Source of the DNA: an uncultured Methanomassiliicoccus sp.
GTDB taxonomy: Archaea > Thermoplasmatota > Thermoplasmata > Methanomassiliicoccales > Methanomassiliicoccaceae
Length of the DNA: 64,000 nucleotides
Reading direction: 5' to 3'
Assembly (NCBI GenBank): GCA_905202485.1
Contig: CAJKRY010000001.1
Location: 62,001-126,000 of the forward strand
Part shown: one piece after another, positions 61,661 through 64,000 of the stretch
Position numbering within the stretch: position 1 is the first letter of the stretch
How the letters are laid out: every line of letters begins with the position of its first letter
The notes under the pieces: model-generated
What the model saw: the letters and a program-made list of their open reading frames with translations, nothing else
Databases searched by the model: none
Told to the model about the DNA's origin: nothing
Program-made: the position numbers and the translations under genes

Positions 61661-63481
61661 ATGAATAAACAGAGAACAGCCATATTTGTAGTGAGCGTTG
61701 CCATGCTGGCATTGGCCATATTCGCTATGCCGAATTTTGAGGACGATTATTCAGATGATGTGGTACTCAGCGATGAAGGGGATTCGTACCCCCTGTATGA
61801 TATCCACAGTGACCTTCACATCTCATACCGCATGAATGAAGATGGCAGCAGTGTTACTGTCACGGGGCTGAAACATTCGGATATGACTGACTTAACGATA
61901 CCAGAAAGTATAAAAACAAAAGACGGAAACTATAAAATCACTGCCATAGGAGATGATGCATTCAGTAACATCATGGCTCGTGACCTTAAGAATATAAGAA
62001 TTGAAGCTCCCAATATTTGCATAGGGAATCTGGCATTCTACAACTGTAACTCTCTGGAGACTATCTCATTTGCCGGCGGAGTCAGCGAAATAGGAGAACT
62101 AGCATTTTTCAACTGCAATTCTTTAAAAGATATTGAGATTAATGGAAATGATCTGAAAATACACAATTACGCATTCATGAGTTGCTCATCATTGATGTCT
62201 CTGAAACTATCAGGCAGTGTCGCTTCAATAGGGCAGTATGTATTCATGGGCTGTACGGATCTGCATTCTGTAAACATCACAGGCAGCATAGAGATTATTG
62301 ACAACAATGCATTTTACAGGTGCAATGGGCTCAAGACTGTAAATCTGCCTGCTGGGATGAAAAGCATCGGTGACAATGCATTCAAAGAGTGTGGCTCAAT
62401 TGAGCGTTTTATAATAAATGGAGATAATAAAGTTTCTTTGGGAAACGATGCATTTTATGATGCTTTTGCCATAGCGGTCATACCTAATGAAAGTCCATAT
62501 CTGAGAGTGGTGGCGTCATCACGAGCTGAGCTCATTACAAGCGGTATTGAGCATCCATCGAATAATCATGTACAAGTCTGCGTTGTCATACCTCCAGAAG
62601 ACACGGTAATTGAAGAACGTGCATTCAGAGATTCCAGATGTGACATTGTAGAAGTAATAATGCACGACAATATCACAAAGATCGAAATGGAAGCATTCGC
62701 TTACACAAGTATATTTAAATTGGATCTTCCAGATTCTCTAACATACATAGGCGACAGTGCATTCAAATTGAATGAAATTCACACACTAATTATTCCTGAA
62801 AATGTTACATATATCGGAGATTCGGCATTTGATTACTGCACTTATCTTTCATCAGTGTCGATACCAGAAAGTGTGGAACATATTGGGGCTTCGGCATTCG
62901 CACATTCAATATATATGAGAGAAGTTTATTTTTCACATTCAGACATGCTGCCTGAGATGCCTCACATGAGCATATATGGTGCAAATTCACTATTCTATAA
63001 CTGCCAAAAAACCACACAGGGAGAAACTCATGAAGGATGGTATCCAACACTTGGCAATGGCGGTATCAATGTGTATATCAGAAGCGGCGTTAACAATACA
63101 CAGTCTCTGGATAACCAATTCAACAATTTGAATATCATTGAAGTTAAAGATTATATTGTTACATTTGATCCAAACGGCGGAACAATAGATACTATGTTTA
63201 AAACTGTAAAAGATGGAGAATGTGTAGTTCCATCTGTACACCCTCCGAGCATACGGGAAGAATGGGGCGTTTCATACATCTTTAAAGGCTGGTGCTATGG
63301 AGATGAACTTTATGATCTTAACACGCCAGTGACTGAAGACATGGTGTTAACTGCTAGCTGGGAAAGATCTGTGCGCAGCATTTCTGATGATAATAATAAC
63401 ATGATATACTTCCTGATAACGCTTGCAATTATCATCATAGCTGTGATATCAGTTGCATACATCTACATAAAGAAAAAATAA
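61661..63481 (+). CDS. BspA-like leucine-rich-repeat surface protein
   Basis: 606 residues: signal peptide (about 1-25), an acidic stretch, then at least eight BspA-type (LRR_5) repeats with the pattern I-x-x-x-AF-x-x-C-x-x-L-x-x-(I/V)-x-(I/L) (for example IGELAFFNCNSLKDIEI, IDNNAFYRCNGLKTVNL), an InlB-like/Listeria-Bacteroides repeat (YIVTFDPNGGTIDTM, about residue 500-570) and a C-terminal membrane anchor (FLITLAIIIIAVISVAYIYI) ending in KKK. It is exported and membrane-anchored; such proteins are known as adhesins or host-contact proteins in gut microbes. A strong GGGGGG ribosome site precedes the ATG. Confidence 0.9.
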   Translation: MNKQRTAIFVVSVAMLALAIFAMPNFEDDYSDDVVLSDEGDSYPLYDIHSDLHISYRMNEDGSSVTVTGLKHSDMTDLTIPESIKTKDGNYKITAIGDDAFSNIMARDLKNIRIEAPNICIGNLAFYNCNSLETISFAGGVSEIGELAFFNCNSLKDIEINGNDLKIHNYAFMSCSSLMSLKLSGSVASIGQYVFMGCTDLHSVNITGSIEIIDNNAFYRCNGLKTVNLPAGMKSIGDNAFKECGSIERFIINGDNKVSLGNDAFYDAFAIAVIPNESPYLRVVASSRAELITSGIEHPSNNHVQVCVVIPPEDTVIEERAFRDSRCDIVEVIMHDNITKIEMEAFAYTSIFKLDLPDSLTYIGDSAFKLNEIHTLIIPENVTYIGDSAFDYCTYLSSVSIPESVEHIGASAFAHSIYMREVYFSHSDMLPEMPHMSIYGANSLFYNCQKTTQGETHEGWYPTLGNGGINVYIRSGVNNTQSLDNQFNNLNIIEVKDYIVTFDPNGGTIDTMFKTVKDGECVVPSVHPPSIREEWGVSYIFKGWCYGDELYDLNTPVTEDMVLTASWERSVRSISDDNNNMIYFLITLAIIIIAVISVAYIYIKKK

Positions 63482-63506
63482 GGAGGAGCATTCCTCCGAT
63501 TTTTTT
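63482..63506 (+). terminator. Hairpin terminator after the BspA-like gene
   Basis: GGAGGA-GCAT-TCCTCC followed by a run of seven T's. Confidence 0.75.
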
Positions 63507-63581
63507 ATATTACAAAATTTCAGATAAACACCGCTAAATGAATTATTAACAAGGGGTTTATAAGAGTCTTAATATTTTTAG

Positions 63582-64000
63582 ATGAGAAGTTCAATGGAAA
63601 CTCTTGAGATCTGCGGAATTGAAATAGAAATAGAAAGAAAGAAGATCAAGAATCTTCACATTTACATTCATCCACCATATGGAAACGTTACTATTTCTGC
63701 ACCGGTCAGAATGAGTGACGAAACTATCATAAAATTTGTAACTTCAAAGATCCCCTGGATAGAAAAGCACCAGAGTGCATTTCAAAAGCAGAAATCAAAA
63801 ATGTGCCGTTATCTAAATGGAGAAGAAATCAACATCTGGGGAAAAAAATACAGCTTAGCAATTATACATTCAGAAACTAAAACACTTATAGTAAGCGGAA
63901 ATGATGTCCTTCTGCTGATTGATGAAAACAGTACTTTTGAACAAAGAGAAAAAGTCATAAATGCATGGCATAAAGATCAATTAGAGCCAGTAATGCTTGA
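63582..64000 (+). CDS. YgjP-like (DUF45) metallopeptidase, 5' part
   Basis: About 139 residues, running off the right edge. ICGIEIEIERKKIKNLHIYIHP, GNVTISAPVRMSDETI, VTSKIPWIEKHQSAF, YLNGEEINIWGKKYSL and NAWHKDQLEPVMLE are the opening of the YgjP/WLM-type M48-like family, whose HExxH motif lies further on, beyond the window. Start ATG 63582 or 63594; a TATA (GTTTATAAGA, about 63556) lies about 25 nt before the first. Function not well known; zinc-dependent peptidase is likely. Confidence 0.8.
   Translation, partial: MRSSMETLEICGIEIEIERKKIKNLHIYIHPPYGNVTISAPVRMSDETIIKFVTSKIPWIEKHQSAFQKQKSKMCRYLNGEEINIWGKKYSLAIIHSETKTLIVSGNDVLLLIDENSTFEQREKVINAWHKDQLEPVML

Noticed and set aside
1..64000. CRISPR arrays, insertion sequences, prophage or integrase genes
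   Set aside because: I saw no regularly spaced direct repeats, transposase or integrase-like proteins. The DUF5131 protein, although phage-related, stands alone.

Overview
The window is about 64 kb of dense archaeal chromosome. Archaeal markers include Rpo7, Spt4, ribosomal proteins S24e and S27ae, the RfcL clamp-loader subunit, proteasome beta, the termination nuclease aCPSF1/FttA, deoxyhypusine synthase, TYW1, archaeal ether-lipid enzymes and an intron-containing tRNA-Arg. A methylcobamide:CoM methyltransferase-like protein, a K+-independent H+-PPase, four-subunit 2-oxoacid:ferredoxin oxidoreductases, the phosphomevalonate-dehydratase route to isoprenoids and rare use of TAG stops together suggest a moderately AT-rich methylotrophic methanogen of the Thermoplasmatota, most likely Methanomassiliicoccales (an inference; no mcr, pyl or rRNA gene lies here). 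A BspA-like leucine-rich surface protein would fit a gut or other host-associated setting.

Layout. 1-8 kb: UbiA-type prenyltransferase (cut by the window edge), ribulose-phosphate epimerase, a GNAT/radical-SAM pair, an NfeD-stomatin pair and aconitase. 8-13.5 kb: a drug-efflux MFS, phosphomevalonate dehydratase (AcnX large subunit plus a small subunit fused to a Nudix domain), a small conserved protein and a TetR regulator; two near-identical operators tie the efflux gene to the TetR operon. 13.5-24 kb: M18 peptidase, UspA, membrane proteins, a DUF5131 protein, an HxlR regulator, a broken acetyltransferase, then a second small regulon (MFS transporter, HTH_10 regulator, MtbA-like methyltransferase) sharing the perfect palindrome CGAACATGTTCG. 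23.9-29 kb: tRNA-Arg(CCG) with a 20-nt intron, proC, the S27ae-S24e-dephospho-CoA kinase-Spt4-Rpo7 cluster, and H+-PPase. 29-38 kb: cation/proton antiporter, two-domain PPK2, thymidylate-kinase-like protein, deoxyhypusine synthase, and a trehalose operon (otsA, otsB, sugar transporter). 38.3-43.7 kb: a six-gene porCDAB-iorAB operon behind a 29-nt near-palindrome. 43.7-51 kb: thiE-thiM, small zinc proteins, a VOC protein, an acetyltransferase, ApgM, and a U32 peptidase with a 53-aa Cys-rich partner. 51.5-54.3 kb: ferredoxin plus geranylgeranyl reductase convergent with the UbiA enzyme of the same lipid pathway. 54.9-60 kb: psmB, FttA, TYW1, rfcL. 60-64 kb: a 12-TM protein built from three copies of a 4-TM unit, the BspA-like protein and a partial YgjP-type metallopeptidase.

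Many genes have a TATA box about 25 nt before the start codon (leaderless), others a Shine-Dalgarno. Hairpin-plus-T-tract terminators are frequent. I saw no CRISPR, insertion sequence, prophage or integrase. The points most worth following up are the Nudix fusion in isoprenoid synthesis, the two operator-defined regulons, the triplicated membrane protein, the two in-frame amber codons between the GNAT and radical SAM genes, and a structured intergenic element near 46.6 kb.
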